From contig NZ_KI391971.1 in NCBI RefSeq assembly GCF_000162475.2, positions 560,901-624,900 of the forward strand: 64,000 nt of DNA, written 5' to 3'. A model generated the notes under the pieces. That model searched no databases, was not told where the DNA came from, and saw only the letters and a program-made list of their open reading frames with translations. Source of the DNA: Granulicatella elegans ATCC 700633 (lineage in GTDB: Bacteria; Bacillota; Bacilli; Lactobacillales; Aerococcaceae). A program made the position numbers and the translations under genes. Positions 40,696-49,416 of the stretch are shown piece by piece. Every line of letters starts with the position of its first letter. The stretch's first letter is position 1.

Positions 40696-41253
40696 ATGAC
40701 AAGTGAATATCAAAAAATGATTGCAGGAGAACCGTATTGTCCATCAGATTCAGAATTAGTTCAGTTATCAAAAGAATCTAGACAAAAACAAAATGCCTTC
40801 AACAACGAAGAAAATCCTAAAGAAGGGGCTAAAATCATCAAAAAATGGTTTGGCTCAACAGGAGAAAATGTATACATTAACAGATTGGTAGTCGTCGATT
40901 ACGGCATTAACATTCATATTGGAGAAAACTTTTATTCAAATTACAATCTAACGATGTTAGACGTTTGCCCGATTACTATAGGAAAGAATGCTATGATTGG
41001 ACCAAATTGTCAATTCTTGACACCCCTTCACCCATTAGATCCAACCGAACGAAATTCAGGAAAAGAATATGGAGCACCTATCACAATAGGAGATAACTTC
41101 TGGGCAGGAGGAGGAGTCACAGTCCTACCAGGAGTCACATTAGGCAATAATGTCGTTGCAGGAGCCGGATCAGTCATCACAAAATCATTCGGAGACAATG
41201 TCGTCCTAGCAGGAAACCCAGCACGAGTCATTAAAGAAATTCCAGTGAAATAA
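40696..41253 (+). CDS. maa: Maltose O-acetyltransferase-like hexapeptide acetyltransferase
   Basis: This 185-residue enzyme has the Mac N-terminal segment (M-I-A-G-E-P-Y-C-P-S-D-S-E-L) followed by a left-handed beta helix of hexapeptide repeats (I-G-K-N-A-M-I-G-P-N, V-L-P-G-V-T-L-G-N-N-V-V-A-G-A-G-S-V). The catalytic histidine is in L-T-P-L-H-P-L. It acetylates maltose, glucose or a similar sugar with acetyl-CoA. AAGGAGAGG precedes the ATG. The last 80 codons use many C-ending codons unlike the first part. It is enclosed by the 300-bp direct repeat. Confidence 0.9.
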   Translation: MTSEYQKMIAGEPYCPSDSELVQLSKESRQKQNAFNNEENPKEGAKIIKKWFGSTGENVYINRLVVVDYGINIHIGENFYSNYNLTMLDVCPITIGKNAMIGPNCQFLTPLHPLDPTERNSGKEYGAPITIGDNFWAGGGVTVLPGVTLGNNVVAGAGSVITKSFGDNVVLAGNPARVIKEIPVK

Positions 41254-41265
41254 AGAAATCAAAAA

Positions 41266-41565
41266 GTACTTTACGTTTTGTAGAGTACTTTTTTGATAGG
41301 GAAATGTGGGTGGAATAATGCTATACTATGAATACAAAATGAAAAGATGGGAAGTAGAAAAATGGACTTTTTTAAAAACAAAACAAGCAATTGAAGAGAT
41401 GATGCAAAAAGATTACAAAACGTTTTTTACAGCATTAATAAGTATCGAAAAAGACATCAATAATCAAGATGTATTAGACATGATGTACCAAAAATATATG
41501 AACACAGATGAAATGCATTTGTTGAATGATGAGTTTGATGAGATGATTACGGTAGTTAGAGTGTA
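41266..41565 (+). repeat. Right copy of the 300-bp direct repeat
   Basis: It begins with the terminator at 41271-41294 and includes the intact 82-residue gene. See the left copy at 40323-40621. Confidence 0.8.
41271..41294 (+). terminator. Terminator of the acetyltransferase gene
   Basis: AAAAAGTACT pairs with AGTACTTTTT around TTACGTTTTGTAG. Confidence 0.8.
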
Positions 41566-41566
41566 A
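41318..41566 (+). CDS. Hypothetical 82-residue helical protein
   Basis: I do not recognise this small acidic, helical protein (K-T-K-Q-A-I-E-E-M-M-Q-K-D-Y-K, then D-E-M-H-L-L-N-D-E-F-D-E-M-I). A broken second copy lies at 40384. The start M-L-Y-Y was chosen because both copies share it; a frame 4 codons longer exists. There is no signal peptide. The ribosome site is weak. The nearby direct repeat shows that this gene has been copied locally. Confidence 0.6.
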   Translation: MLYYEYKMKRWEVEKWTFLKTKQAIEEMMQKDYKTFFTALISIEKDINNQDVLDMMYQKYMNTDEMHLLNDEFDEMITVVRV

Positions 41567-41593
41567 GATAGTTTTAAAACTTTAAATGCATAA

Positions 41594-41628
41594 AAAAAGG
41601 TTGATAGAATGTCTCTACCAACCTTTTT
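41594..41628. terminator. Bidirectional terminator before the GmrSD-like gene
   Basis: AAAAAGGTTG pairs with CAACCTTTTT. It separates convergent genes. Confidence 0.85.
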
Positions 41629-41639
41629 GCTGTGTAAGT

Positions 41640-43514
41640 TTAATCTAATGTATACATTGATAAAATTTCATTAACTAAGAAATCTGTTCTTCTGTCAATG
41701 TCTTCTAAAGTCCATCTTTCTTTCTGATCAATTGTTTCATTATTATTTGGAATAGACTCATTTAACCAAAGTCTTGTTTTTAAACCAACTTCAGAAAGAG
41801 ATTCTTTTTCTCGGTAATCTCTTTTGTCTTTAAAACTTTTACTACTCATTTCTGAATTATATCCAGTTAGAGTTAAGTTTCCAATTTTGTGGGTATACTC
41901 TTCAAGTTTAGAAGATAAATCGTCTTCATTAACTCCAGATTCAATTAATTCAGTACGCCATAATTTATTTCCTTCAGCAGATTGAGGTAAAATATGCTCT
42001 AATGTCCAAATATATGCACCAGATGAATTTACACTTTCTAAGTTTTCTGGATTTTGCTTAGTAAAGAATTTGCTATTTTTTCTTTCAAGTTCAACTAATA
42101 CGAAACGAGTAGTTCGTTTTGAAGTTGTATAAACTGAGTCTGAAAGAGATTGTCGGAAAAATTCGTCAGGAGCTGCAATAGATTTAAAATATTCTTTAAA
42201 TTTATTAATAATAGTTTGGTCAATGATATCTACATTCTGATAGTCTCTAATACATTGAAGAGATTTAGCTCTAATATTTGATGATTTAGGGCGTAAAATA
42301 AAGTTTCTACGTACATAATAACTAATTAAGAAATCTATAAAATCTTCAAAGATATCAATACTAGTTTTATTTTGAATTAATTTATCCAATAAGAATAGTA
42401 CAACCGGTATAACTTGAGTAGATTCTAGAGTGGATAACTTTTCTAGTTTTATTACTGTAGAGGTGTTTAAATTATTATTGATAGTGTTAATCTTTGGATT
42501 CAACAGTGAAAATAATTTAGCCCTATAAATCAAAGCTTCAATATAATCGCCTTTTTTTTCTGAAAAAATAGTATCATATGCATTTAAAGCTGATCCTCTA
42601 GTAATTGAAGATTTAGAAGTGTTTTCAAATGTATCATAATTGTTTAATAAAAATTGAGTAACCACATCAGAAATAGGTTCTTCATTTTTGTTATTAAAAA
42701 TATTTAATAATTGATACCATTTATCTATTACACCAGGAGAATCTCCAGCTTCACGTATATAATATGATTTAAATAGGTCAATTAGAGTTAATGGAACTCC
42801 TTTGGCGTTGAATGATGTAAAGATAGTAAATGCATCATTTAAATTAGTAACTTCGATTTTTAAAATATTTGCATCAATTAATTTAGTATAAAAATCAATT
42901 AAGTTATTTACTTTTGTGTCAATATTGTTGTCTTCAAGAATCATATCTGATTCAAAGAATTTATTAAGAAGGTTTTTCTTAATGCTTTGATATCTCTTAC
43001 CTAAAATTTTATTTTTGTGTTGCTTTTTATCAGTTTTAAAATTAATTACTCTATCAATTAGATCAAAATAAATACTTCTATCAGGTTCAAGTAAATTTAA
43101 TTTAATTTGTTCGCTAAAATTAAAACTAACTTTATTAAATTTTTCTTCAAAAGTTAATCTACGTTCTATATCAAATTTTTTTCTTTCATAACGTGTCTTT
43201 TGTTCCTTTGATAAAGTAGTGATTTCAGTAGCATCATTAAGTATGTCATAAATAGCTAAGAAAATTAGAGTAATAGTTGTAAATCTTTGTTGTCCATCAA
43301 CTATATCATAAGTATCTTCTGAATCGCTTTTAGAAGTAATGATAATATTTCCCAAATAGTATCCATCATCTTCATTGATAATATCTTGAATTAATGTTTC
43401 TATGTTATCTTCGGACCAAGAATAGTTTCGTTGGTATTCAGGAATATTGTAATTCCCTTTTCCCTCTATGGGCATTAATTCAGAAATTGCACATTTTGTT
43501 ACTTTAATATCCAT
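41640..43514 (-). CDS. DUF262/DUF1524 protein, GmrSD-like type IV restriction enzyme
   Basis: This 624-residue protein fuses an N-terminal DUF262 (ParB-like) domain, with I-P-E-Y-Q-R-N-Y-S-W and D-G-Q-Q-R at residues 73-77, to a C-terminal DUF1524 HNH nuclease. The HNH part has L-E-H-I-L-P-Q at residues 505-511 and an I-G-N-L-T-L motif near 545. In GmrSD the first domain binds NTP and the second cuts DNA with modified, glucosylated cytosines. Related proteins act in phage defence. The true start is ATG 43514 after a six-G ribosome site, 13 codons inside the longest frame. Upstream there is an inverted repeat ATTTTATGA/TCATAAAAT (43595-43626) that could be an operator. It stands alone. Confidence 0.88.
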   Translation of the reverse strand: MDIKVTKCAISELMPIEGKGNYNIPEYQRNYSWSEDNIETLIQDIINEDDGYYLGNIIITSKSDSEDTYDIVDGQQRFTTITLIFLAIYDILNDATEITTLSKEQKTRYERKKFDIERRLTFEEKFNKVSFNFSEQIKLNLLEPDRSIYFDLIDRVINFKTDKKQHKNKILGKRYQSIKKNLLNKFFESDMILEDNNIDTKVNNLIDFYTKLIDANILKIEVTNLNDAFTIFTSFNAKGVPLTLIDLFKSYYIREAGDSPGVIDKWYQLLNIFNNKNEEPISDVVTQFLLNNYDTFENTSKSSITRGSALNAYDTIFSEKKGDYIEALIYRAKLFSLLNPKINTINNNLNTSTVIKLEKLSTLESTQVIPVVLFLLDKLIQNKTSIDIFEDFIDFLISYYVRRNFILRPKSSNIRAKSLQCIRDYQNVDIIDQTIINKFKEYFKSIAAPDEFFRQSLSDSVYTTSKRTTRFVLVELERKNSKFFTKQNPENLESVNSSGAYIWTLEHILPQSAEGNKLWRTELIESGVNEDDLSSKLEEYTHKIGNLTLTGYNSEMSSKSFKDKRDYREKESLSEVGLKTRLWLNESIPNNNETIDQKERWTLEDIDRRTDFLVNEILSMYTLD

Positions 43515-43705
43515 AAAAAATCCCCCCTTATATTTATTCATAGTATATGACAATACGCTTGATCTGTATAGATCTTAATTAATAATAGAAGAAATTTTAT
43601 GATTATATTTTATGATTTCATAAAATATGGAAAATAGCTTAAAAAATGAGTATACTAATTGATGAAATATATAAAGAATCGCCTTAGGAATGGAGAACTA
43701 AAACT

Positions 43706-44059
43706 ATGACTAATTTAAGTTGGATATTTTATAAAGAAATTCCAGTACCGCATGATGTTCAGGAATTATTAATTAATGGTGAAGTAGCAGAACGAGCATT
43801 TAGAACCGTTCGTGATGTGGCGATTTTTACCAATAAGCGATTGATTGTTAAGGATGTTCAAGGCTTAACTGGAAGTAAGGTGGAGATTTATTCTTTACCA
43901 TATAGTTCTGTTCATATGTGGTCTACTGAAAATGCCGGAATGTTAGATTTTACTTCAGAAGTAGAATTATGGACAAGGGCAGGTAATATTAAGATTCAAT
44001 TGAAGAGAGATATTAATATTCGTACCTTTGAACGTTTACTCGCTGAGTATATTTTGTAA
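43706..44059 (+). CDS. Bacterial PH-domain protein
   Basis: This 117-residue soluble protein has the bacterial pleckstrin-homology layout: E-R-A-F-R-T-V-R-D-V-A-I-F-T-N-K-R-L-I-V-K-D, a strand with Y-S-L-P-Y-S-S-V-H, then a C-terminal helix (R-T-F-E-R-L-L-A-E-Y-I-L). Bacterial PH proteins of this length occur in many Firmicutes, and the function is unknown. GGAGAACTAAAACT precedes the ATG. Confidence 0.85.
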   Translation: MTNLSWIFYKEIPVPHDVQELLINGEVAERAFRTVRDVAIFTNKRLIVKDVQGLTGSKVEIYSLPYSSVHMWSTENAGMLDFTSEVELWTRAGNIKIQLKRDINIRTFERLLAEYIL

Positions 44060-44066
44060 AATAATT

Positions 44067-44097
44067 TACCGTGGATACATGTTGTCCACGGTATTTT
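44067..44097 (+). terminator. Terminator of the PH-domain gene
   Basis: TACCGTGGA pairs with TCCACGGTA and is followed by TTTT. Confidence 0.85.
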
Positions 44098-44263
44098 CAT
44101 TTAAAAGAACATAAGCGTCTTTTGCAAAGAGATACTCAGATATTTTGGACGTTTTTATAAACTTAAAAATCCTTTTCTTGTCTATAAAAAATGTTATAAC
44201 ATATGAAACACTTACAGGCTTAAAAATAAATTAAAAAATTTATTAAAAAAGTAAGCTAAAAGT

Positions 44264-44319
44264 TTGCAATTTCCTTTGAAATTGTATACGATATCACTTG
44301 TAGATGAGAATCATTCTTA
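44264..44319 (+). promoter_or_regulatory. nox promoter with two palindromes
   Basis: TTGCAA (44264-44269) and TACGAT (44287-44292) are 17 bases apart. Between them lies CAATTTC/GAAATTG (44267-44284). Just past the expected start is TGAGAATCATTCTTA (44305-44319), a 7-1-7 FUR-family box with one mismatch. This suggests that oxygen- or metal-responsive control acts on nox. Confidence 0.6.
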
Positions 44320-44350
44320 TTTATTATGAAAACATAGGAGGCTAACATAC

Positions 44351-45709
44351 ATGAAAGTTGTAGTAGTTGGATGTACTCATGCGGGTACTGCTGCAGTAAA
44401 AACAATTTTAAATGATAACCCAGGAGCACAAGTCGTAGTATATGAAAGAAATGACAATGTATCTTTCTTATCATGCGGTATTGCGTTATACGTTGGAGGA
44501 GTTGTTAAAGACCCTCAAGGCTTATTCTATTCTAGTCCAGAAGAATTAGCTTCATTAGGAGCAGAAGTTCATATGGAACACGATGTAACAAGCATCGATA
44601 CAAAAGGTAAATCTTTAACTGTTAAAGATTTAAAATCAGGAGAAGAAAAAACAGAAACTTTTGATAAATTAGTTTTAACAACTGGTTCTTGGCCAATTCT
44701 TCCTCCAATTCCAGGACGTGAGTTAGAAAACGTTCAATTATGTAAAAACTATAACCAAGCTAAAGAAATCTTTGCTAAGAAAACTGACAAGAAGAAAATC
44801 GTTGTTGTCGGTGGTGGATACATTGGTATCGAATTAGTAGAAGCATTTGCTTTAGAAGGTAAAGAAGTAACATTAGTTGACGGTTTAGACCGTATCTTAA
44901 ACAAATACTTAGACCCAGAATTCACTGATATCTTAGAAGAAGACTTACGTGAACGTGGTGTACAAGTTCGCTTAAACGAAATGGTTAAATCATTCGAAGG
45001 CGAAAACGGAGTTGTAAACAAAGTTGTAACTTCTGGTGGCGAATACGAAGCTGACATGGTTATCCTATGTGTAGGTTTCCGTCCAAATAACGACTTAGTT
45101 AAAGACCAATTAGAAACAATGCCTAACGGTGCTATCATCGTTAACGACTACATGGAAACATCTGTTAAAGATGTATTCGCAGCTGGAGATAGCTGTGCTG
45201 TTAACTACAATCCTAACGGAGGACACGCATACATTCCATTAGCAACAAACGCTGTACGTATGGGTGCTTTAGTTGGTAAAAACATTAACGGACACAAAGT
45301 TAAATACCGTGGAACACAATCTACATCAGGATTACACTTATTCGGATGGAACATTGGTTCAACAGGTGTAAACGTAGGTAGCGCACCTCACTTTGGTTTA
45401 GATGTGCGTTCTGTATACGTGGTAGATAACCACCGTCCAGAATTCATGCCAACATACGAAAAAATCTACATGAAATTAGTTTACGAAGTAGGTACAAACC
45501 GTATCGTAGGTGGACAAGTAATGTCTAAATACGACTGTACAGCTTCTGCAAACACATTGTCATTAGCAATCCAAAACAAAATGACAATCGAAGACTTAGC
45601 ATACGTAGACTTCTTCTTCCAACCAGTATTCGACCGTCCATGGAACTACTTAAACATCTTAGGACAAGCTGCAGTAGAACAAGAACGTGTATTAGCTGAA
45701 GGCAAATAA
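44351..45709 (+). CDS. nox: Water-forming NADH oxidase
   Basis: This 452-residue flavoprotein has an N-terminal FAD-binding G-C-T-H-A-G (with His10), the redox-active Cys42 in F-L-S-C-G-I-A-L, an NADH-binding V-V-V-G-G-G-Y-I-G, and a second FAD motif F-A-A-G-D-S. A single redox cysteine that cycles through sulfenic acid marks the enzyme reducing oxygen to water. In lactic acid bacteria Nox regenerates NAD and removes oxygen. AGGAGGCTAACATAC precedes the ATG. The codon use is unusually optimised (many TTA, GTT and TAC codons), fitting high expression. Confidence 0.95.
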   Translation: MKVVVVGCTHAGTAAVKTILNDNPGAQVVVYERNDNVSFLSCGIALYVGGVVKDPQGLFYSSPEELASLGAEVHMEHDVTSIDTKGKSLTVKDLKSGEEKTETFDKLVLTTGSWPILPPIPGRELENVQLCKNYNQAKEIFAKKTDKKKIVVVGGGYIGIELVEAFALEGKEVTLVDGLDRILNKYLDPEFTDILEEDLRERGVQVRLNEMVKSFEGENGVVNKVVTSGGEYEADMVILCVGFRPNNDLVKDQLETMPNGAIIVNDYMETSVKDVFAAGDSCAVNYNPNGGHAYIPLATNAVRMGALVGKNINGHKVKYRGTQSTSGLHLFGWNIGSTGVNVGSAPHFGLDVRSVYVVDNHRPEFMPTYEKIYMKLVYEVGTNRIVGGQVMSKYDCTASANTLSLAIQNKMTIEDLAYVDFFFQPVFDRPWNYLNILGQAAVEQERVLAEGK

Positions 45710-45730
45710 TTTAATTAAAAGATGAAACAA

Positions 45731-45767
45731 AAACGACAAGTATCTAAACGACACTTGTCGTTTTTTG
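45731..45767 (+). terminator. Terminator of nox
   Basis: AAACGACAAGT pairs with ACTTGTCGTTT and is followed by TTT. Confidence 0.9.
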
Positions 45768-45857
45768 CGTTTCTTACCCCTGACAAATCGGTTGTTTGAA
45801 AATAGAAAAAAATTTATAGTAGCAGAAAAGACATAACCGCCCTTCACATTAAGGAGA

Positions 45858-46025
45858 GTGAACAGAAACAGAAAAAATTTTCATCGTAGCAATAATATAA
45901 GCCACAGCAACAGTGGCTTATATTATTAGGAAAAATTGAGACCAAGGCTCAATTTTTAGCCATGAAACCCGAATGGGTTTGCTGGCGTCCGGCTACAATA
46001 AAAATTATTTTCTGTTTCTATTCAC
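45858..46025 (-). repeat. Intergenic cloverleaf repeat, full form (copy 14)
   Basis: This is an inverted copy with the longest outer stem, AGAAACAGAAAA/TTTTCTGTTTCT flanked by GTGAA/TTCAC. Hairpin C is AATAATATAAGCCAC/GTGGCTTATATTATT, hairpin B is AAAAATTGAG/CTCAATTTTT around ACCAAGG, and hairpin A follows. It lies between nox and rodA. The rest of the gap has no gene. Confidence 0.88.
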
Positions 46026-46162
46026 GAGTATTCTCTAAAAAAAGAATTAAGGTAACAATTGAATTAGCATTTCTGTTCGTTTCTATGTTACAATAAGTAC
46101 GTTATATTCCATCAGAATATAGAACTCAGACATTAGATACAATAACAGAAAAGGAGTTACCA

Positions 46163-47410
46163 ATGAAAAGGAAAATTATGTACGACGAACAAGATTCCCG
46201 TATCGATTACGGAATCATCCTACCCGTCTTATTACTAGCACTAATCAGCATAGCGACACTATTATCAACCACCTATATCCAAGTAGCACACGGATCCCTC
46301 AGAACCGTCTTCATGCAATTTGCTTGGTACGTAGTCGGCACAATCGCTATTATCGTTATCATGCAATTTGACTCAGAACAACTATGGAAACTAACCACCC
46401 TGAGTTACATCATAGGACTTATACTCCTAGTAGCCGTCCTATTCCTCTACGATAGAGGAACCGCAGCCGCAACCGGTGCGAAAAGTTGGTTCAGAATCGC
46501 AAGCTTCTCATTCCAACCATCCGAAATCGTAAAAATCTTCTACATCTTGATGCTCGCAAAAGTAGCGACCCATCATAACATGTTAACGAAGTACCGTACA
46601 AAAAGTACCGACTGGTATTTATTCGGAAAACTAATCGCATATGCATTACCAGCGTTATTACTCGTTATCCTACAAAACGACTTAGGAACAACTTTAGTAT
46701 TCTTAATGATTCTAGGCGGCGTTATGATTATGTCAGGAATTAGCTGGAAAATCTTATTACCATTAATTTTAACAGCCATTTTAATCGGTTCATTACTCAT
46801 CTACCTTGTAGTGTATAACCGACAATTATTATTAAATATTGGATTCAAAAATTATCAATTCGGCCGTATCGATTCATGGTTAGATCCATATCGTGACCAA
46901 GGTGGAGCAGGATTCCAATTATTCCAAAGCTTGAAAGCTATCGGTTCAGGGAAAATGTTCGGTAAAGGATATGGACACTCAGAAGTTTACGTTCCTGTTC
47001 GTGAATCAGACTTAATTTTTGCGACAATCGGTGAAAACTTCGGATTCCTAGGAGGAACATTCTTAATTACCGTGTATTTCATTTTAATTTATCAAATGAT
47101 TCGTGTATGTTTTGATACAAAAAATGAGTTTTATTCTTATATTGCAACGGGAGTAATTATGATGATTTTATTCCACGTTGTAGAAAATATCGGAATGACA
47201 ATTGGGTTATTACCATTAACAGGGATTCCATTACCATTCATTTCTCAAGGGGGATCTTCTCTATTAGGAAATATGATGGGGATTGGGTTAATGATGTCGA
47301 TGAGATACCACTTCAAGAGTAATATTTTTGGAGAAGATGAGGATCCATTTAACCAACAAACAAGACAACAACAACAACTACCAGAAGAATTTTTAAAAGC
47401 AAGAGCGTAA
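46163..47410 (+). CDS. rodA: SEDS peptidoglycan glycosyltransferase RodA
   Basis: This 415-residue protein has about ten membrane helices. It carries the SEDS motifs S-W-F-R-I-A-S-F-S-F-Q-P-S-E, the pair Y-Q-F-G-R-I-D-S-W-L-D-P and P-V-R-E-S-D-L-I-F-A-T-I-G-E, and G-L-L-P-L-T-G-I-P-L-P-F-I-S-Q-G-G-S-S. It polymerises lipid II for lateral wall growth with a class B penicillin-binding protein. RodA is preferred over FtsW from overall pattern. AAGGAGTTACC precedes the ATG. The first 400 bases use mostly ATC, CTA, ACC and GTC codons, while the rest uses TTA and ATT like the neighbours. Confidence 0.9.
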   Translation: MKRKIMYDEQDSRIDYGIILPVLLLALISIATLLSTTYIQVAHGSLRTVFMQFAWYVVGTIAIIVIMQFDSEQLWKLTTLSYIIGLILLVAVLFLYDRGTAAATGAKSWFRIASFSFQPSEIVKIFYILMLAKVATHHNMLTKYRTKSTDWYLFGKLIAYALPALLLVILQNDLGTTLVFLMILGGVMIMSGISWKILLPLILTAILIGSLLIYLVVYNRQLLLNIGFKNYQFGRIDSWLDPYRDQGGAGFQLFQSLKAIGSGKMFGKGYGHSEVYVPVRESDLIFATIGENFGFLGGTFLITVYFILIYQMIRVCFDTKNEFYSYIATGVIMMILFHVVENIGMTIGLLPLTGIPLPFISQGGSSLLGNMMGIGLMMSMRYHFKSNIFGEDEDPFNQQTRQQQQLPEEFLKARA

Positions 47411-47422
47411 GGGAGAACAAAC

Positions 47423-47788
47423 ATGATTATTTATAGCCATCCAAAATGTACAACTTGTAAGAAAGCCTTAAAATGGTTAGAGCTACACAATATTCCATTT
47501 GAAGTAAAAGATATTCGTGAAGATCATCCAACTTCAGAAGAATTACAAGTCTTATTTGAAAGAAGTGCATTACCACTAACAAAAGTATTCAACACTAGTG
47601 GAGAATTATATCGTAAATTGGGATTAAAAGATGTCATTAAAACAATGGAAACTTCTAAAGCGATGGAATTATTAGCCAGTGATGGAATGTTAATTAAACG
47701 ACCATTATTAGTATCAGATGAAGCAGTGTTTTTCGGGTTTAAAGAAGAACAATATGAACAATTATTGAAAGGTGAATCAAATGATTAA
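47423..47788 (+). CDS. ArsC/Spx family protein (YusI/YffB-like)
   Basis: This 121-residue protein has a thioredoxin fold with an N-terminal C-T-T-C redox motif (H-P-K-C-T-T-C-K-K) and the ArsC/Spx family sequence I-R-E-D-H-P-T, with L-L-A-S-D-G-M-L-I-K-R-P-L-L. It is not Spx itself, which lacks the I-K-R-P context used here, and it is closest to the YusI group. In Bacillus yusI precedes gcvH, as here. The stop overlaps the next start by 8 bases. Arsenate reduction or a thiol-redox task is possible. Confidence 0.85.
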   Translation: MIIYSHPKCTTCKKALKWLELHNIPFEVKDIREDHPTSEELQVLFERSALPLTKVFNTSGELYRKLGLKDVIKTMETSKAMELLASDGMLIKRPLLVSDEAVFFGFKEEQYEQLLKGESND

Positions 47789-48158
47789 ATATAGTGAAAA
47801 TGGATTATGGATTAAACAAGAGGACAACCGTTATACAGTAGGCATTTCTCCAAAAGGTCAAGATGATATTGGAGATGTTAGTTTTGTAGAATTATTTAAC
47901 CAAGAAAATTTAACAATAGAAGATTCATTTATGAGTGTGGAAGCAGCAAAAGCTGTTACAGAATTTGTCAGTCCATTATCAGGAAAAGTAGTTGCTTGGC
48001 ATACAGAATTAGAAGATAATCCTGAAATGTTAAACCAAGTGGATACAGCTGTGAACTGGATTTATACATTAGAAGAAGTGGATGAAGCAGCATTTGCGAG
48101 CTTATTAGATAAAGATTTACCAATCGTTTGTGAGAAGAAAGAAGGGTGTGAAAACTAG
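47781..48158 (+). CDS. gcvH: GcvH-like lipoyl-carrier protein
   Basis: This 125-residue protein resembles glycine cleavage H protein: V-G-I-S-P-K-G-Q-D-D-I-G-D-V-S-F-V-E-L near the start and M-S-V-E-A-A-K-A-V-T-E-F-V-S-P-L-S-G, where the lysine is the lipoylation site. No other glycine-cleavage gene is near. In many Firmicutes GcvH acts as a relay carrier for lipoyl transfer to other enzymes, so that role is preferred. The ATG overlaps the end of the ArsC-like gene and has AAAGGTGAATC in front. Confidence 0.85.
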   Translation: MIKYSENGLWIKQEDNRYTVGISPKGQDDIGDVSFVELFNQENLTIEDSFMSVEAAKAVTEFVSPLSGKVVAWHTELEDNPEMLNQVDTAVNWIYTLEEVDEAAFASLLDKDLPIVCEKKEGCEN

Positions 48159-48159
48159 A

Positions 48160-49407
48160 ATGCAAGTACAAATGATTTCAGCAGAAACTTTTGAACAACG
48201 TCAAGAAAGTTTTGAGTGTGCCAATTTTTTACAAACAAGACAAATGGCAGAAGTTCATGAGCAACGTAGTGTATTTGAAGAAGTATTCTTTATTGCTTGG
48301 ACAGAAGGCGACGAATGGATTGCGCAAGGTTTAGTAGGAATCCGTAGACGTTTTAGATTTTTCAAAGAAGCCGTAATGATTCAAGGTCCATTATTTGAAG
48401 AAGATAAAATTGCCCAACTTCCTCAAATGTTAGAAAGTTTAGAAGAATTCTTGAAAGAACAAGGCATTGCCAGAGTAGAAATGAATCCATATATGATGAA
48501 TAAAGTGATTAATGAATCTTTAGAAGTCGTAGAAGAGTGTCGTTATCCAGAATTATTAGCGAATTTTGAAAAAGCTGGATATGACCGTTTCTTAGATTTA
48601 GATGGTCGAGCAGTTATGGGGCAATTGTTTAGAAAAGACTTATCAGAATATGAAGATAGCGAAGCGATTTATAAAGATTATTCGAATTCATTAAAACGTG
48701 ACTTACGTAAAGCGGTAGAATCTCATATTACGATTCGTGAATTAGAATTAGATGATTTAGAAATTTTCTACTCTATTTTAAGTGAAACTTCTGTTAGAAA
48801 AGGATTCCGAGTACAAGATTTCAGTTATTTCCAACAAATGAAAGAAGCTTTCCAAGGTAAAGTGAAATACATGGTTGCTTTCTTAGATGTTGAAGCTTAT
48901 AAAGCTTATTATCATGAAAGAATTGAATTCTTTACGAATCGAGTGGAAGAGTTGGAAAAAGAATTAGCAGTCCGTGAAGAAGAAGGAAAACATGTGAAGA
49001 AAACACGTGGATTGATTACAGATGCAAAAGATCAATTAGCGAGTTATCAAAAACGTAAAAAGACTTTTGAAGCATTAGATATTCATAATCCTATGTTAGC
49101 TTTATCAGGATACTTATTTATGTGTTATGGGGATGAAGTGATTTCAGTATTTGGTGGTTCTCATGAAGAATACTTAAACTTTGGAGGTTCAAGCTTATTG
49201 AACTGGGAAATGATGAAATATGCGAAAGACAATGGATTTAAGTATTATAATTTCTATGGAACGATTGAAACGAACCAAGCGAACCAAAATGAAGGAAACT
49301 TTAACTTCAAACGTCAATTTGGAGGAAGACTCGTACAACCAGTCGGTAACTTCACAAAAACACTAAGTCCAGTATTAGGGTTTATTGCGAAATTTAAGAA
49401 GATATAA
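48160..49407 (+). CDS. FemX/MurM-type aminoacyltransferase
   Basis: This 415-residue enzyme belongs to the Fem family, which adds amino acids from tRNA to the lipid II stem peptide. Two GNAT-like domains are separated by a helical arm (about residues 245-310, E-E-L-E-K-E-L-A-V-R-E-E-E) that contacts tRNA. Typical Fem motifs are F-L-Q-T-R-Q-M-A-E-V and M-L-A-L-S-G-Y-L-F-M-C-Y-G-D-E, and the end has Y-Y-N-F-Y-G-T-I. It lies at the end of the ArsC-GcvH block, with the start 1 base after the previous stop. The amino acid added cannot be inferred. Confidence 0.88.
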   Translation: MQVQMISAETFEQRQESFECANFLQTRQMAEVHEQRSVFEEVFFIAWTEGDEWIAQGLVGIRRRFRFFKEAVMIQGPLFEEDKIAQLPQMLESLEEFLKEQGIARVEMNPYMMNKVINESLEVVEECRYPELLANFEKAGYDRFLDLDGRAVMGQLFRKDLSEYEDSEAIYKDYSNSLKRDLRKAVESHITIRELELDDLEIFYSILSETSVRKGFRVQDFSYFQQMKEAFQGKVKYMVAFLDVEAYKAYYHERIEFFTNRVEELEKELAVREEEGKHVKKTRGLITDAKDQLASYQKRKKTFEALDIHNPMLALSGYLFMCYGDEVISVFGGSHEEYLNFGGSSLLNWEMMKYAKDNGFKYYNFYGTIETNQANQNEGNFNFKRQFGGRLVQPVGNFTKTLSPVLGFIAKFKKI

Positions 49408-49416
49408 CAATCTACA

